Assembly: GCA_902364645.1 (NCBI GenBank)
Contig: CABJEP010000007.1
Coordinates: 60,594-122,450 of the forward strand
DNA length: 61,857 bases
Direction: 5' to 3'
Origin: Coriobacteriaceae bacterium
GTDB lineage: Bacteria; Actinomycetota; Coriobacteriia; Coriobacteriales; Coriobacteriaceae
The notes under the pieces were generated by a model. That model was not told where the DNA came from. It was given only the letters and a program-made list of their open reading frames with translations, and searched no databases. Position 1 is the stretch's first letter; each line of letters begins with the position of its first letter. Positions 61,846 to 61,857 of this stretch are shown one piece after another. A program made the position numbers and the translations under genes.

Positions 61846-61857
61846 GACAATGATGTT

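Overview
The window looks like a chromosomal segment of a Collinsella-type bacterium (Coriobacteriia, Actinomycetota). The basis is high GC with GC-biased codon use, the gene families (CarD regulator, Rho with a very long disordered N-terminus, DegV pairs, several Coriobacteriia-style hypothetical proteins) and the dense set of small intergenic palindromes. The genus call is inference; no database was searched. There is no prophage, insertion sequence, CRISPR array or plasmid gene. Most genes are housekeeping. The accessory interest lies between genes and in two lone nuclease-like genes. || Layout. 1-4.5 kb: tRNA-His, a PLP aminotransferase, a ROK fructokinase gene broken by an in-frame TGA, and a VanZ-like protein with an Ala/Asp-rich membrane protein. 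4.7-9.8 kb: rho and argS, separated by 0.5 kb of inverted repeats. 10-17 kb: carD, an HD hydrolase, proA, a proline iminopeptidase-like hydrolase, proB, pncB and a tail-anchored coiled-coil protein. 17.5-22 kb: tRNA-Ala(CGC), a PflX-type radical SAM protein, a probable 6S RNA, a WecA/TagO-type transferase, trpS and a candidate small RNA. 22-29 kb: an Ogt-like protein, degV, marR, a B3/4-domain gene behind an attenuator-like leader, pckA and a Wzx-like flippase. 29-34.3 kb: a metallophosphoesterase, a K+/H+ antiporter, serC and serA. 34.3-45.5 kb: two paralogous PD-(D/E)XK-like proteins in AT-richer surroundings; between them lie an M20 peptidase, a DUF1015-like protein, twin histidine phosphatases, a nitroreductase, DUF308, DUF188, a metal efflux permease and an exonuclease. 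45.5-49 kb: an arsR - HMA chaperone - P1B ATPase operon with three copies of one operator, then an MntR-type repressor. 49-55.6 kb: a HAD phosphatase, an ABC-F ATPase and pstSCAB without phoU. 56-61.5 kb: PepV-like dipeptidase, HAD phosphatase, degV, LOG-family protein and tgt. || How parts work together. proA and proB make proline, and the hydrolase between them may release it from peptides. serC and serA make serine. pstSCAB imports phosphate. The arsR operon, the metal permease and MntR form a divalent-metal homeostasis zone. || Intergenic theme. At least eight kinds of inverted repeat occupy the gaps. One (CCACCACAAAGG stem around a GGACAGGCA loop) occurs eight times, seven of them 11-30 bp beyond a stop codon. 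Several others also sit at gene 3' ends, where their stem plus T-run can act as a terminator. Two with unrelated outer arms share an inner core, which suggests modular, mobilisable elements.
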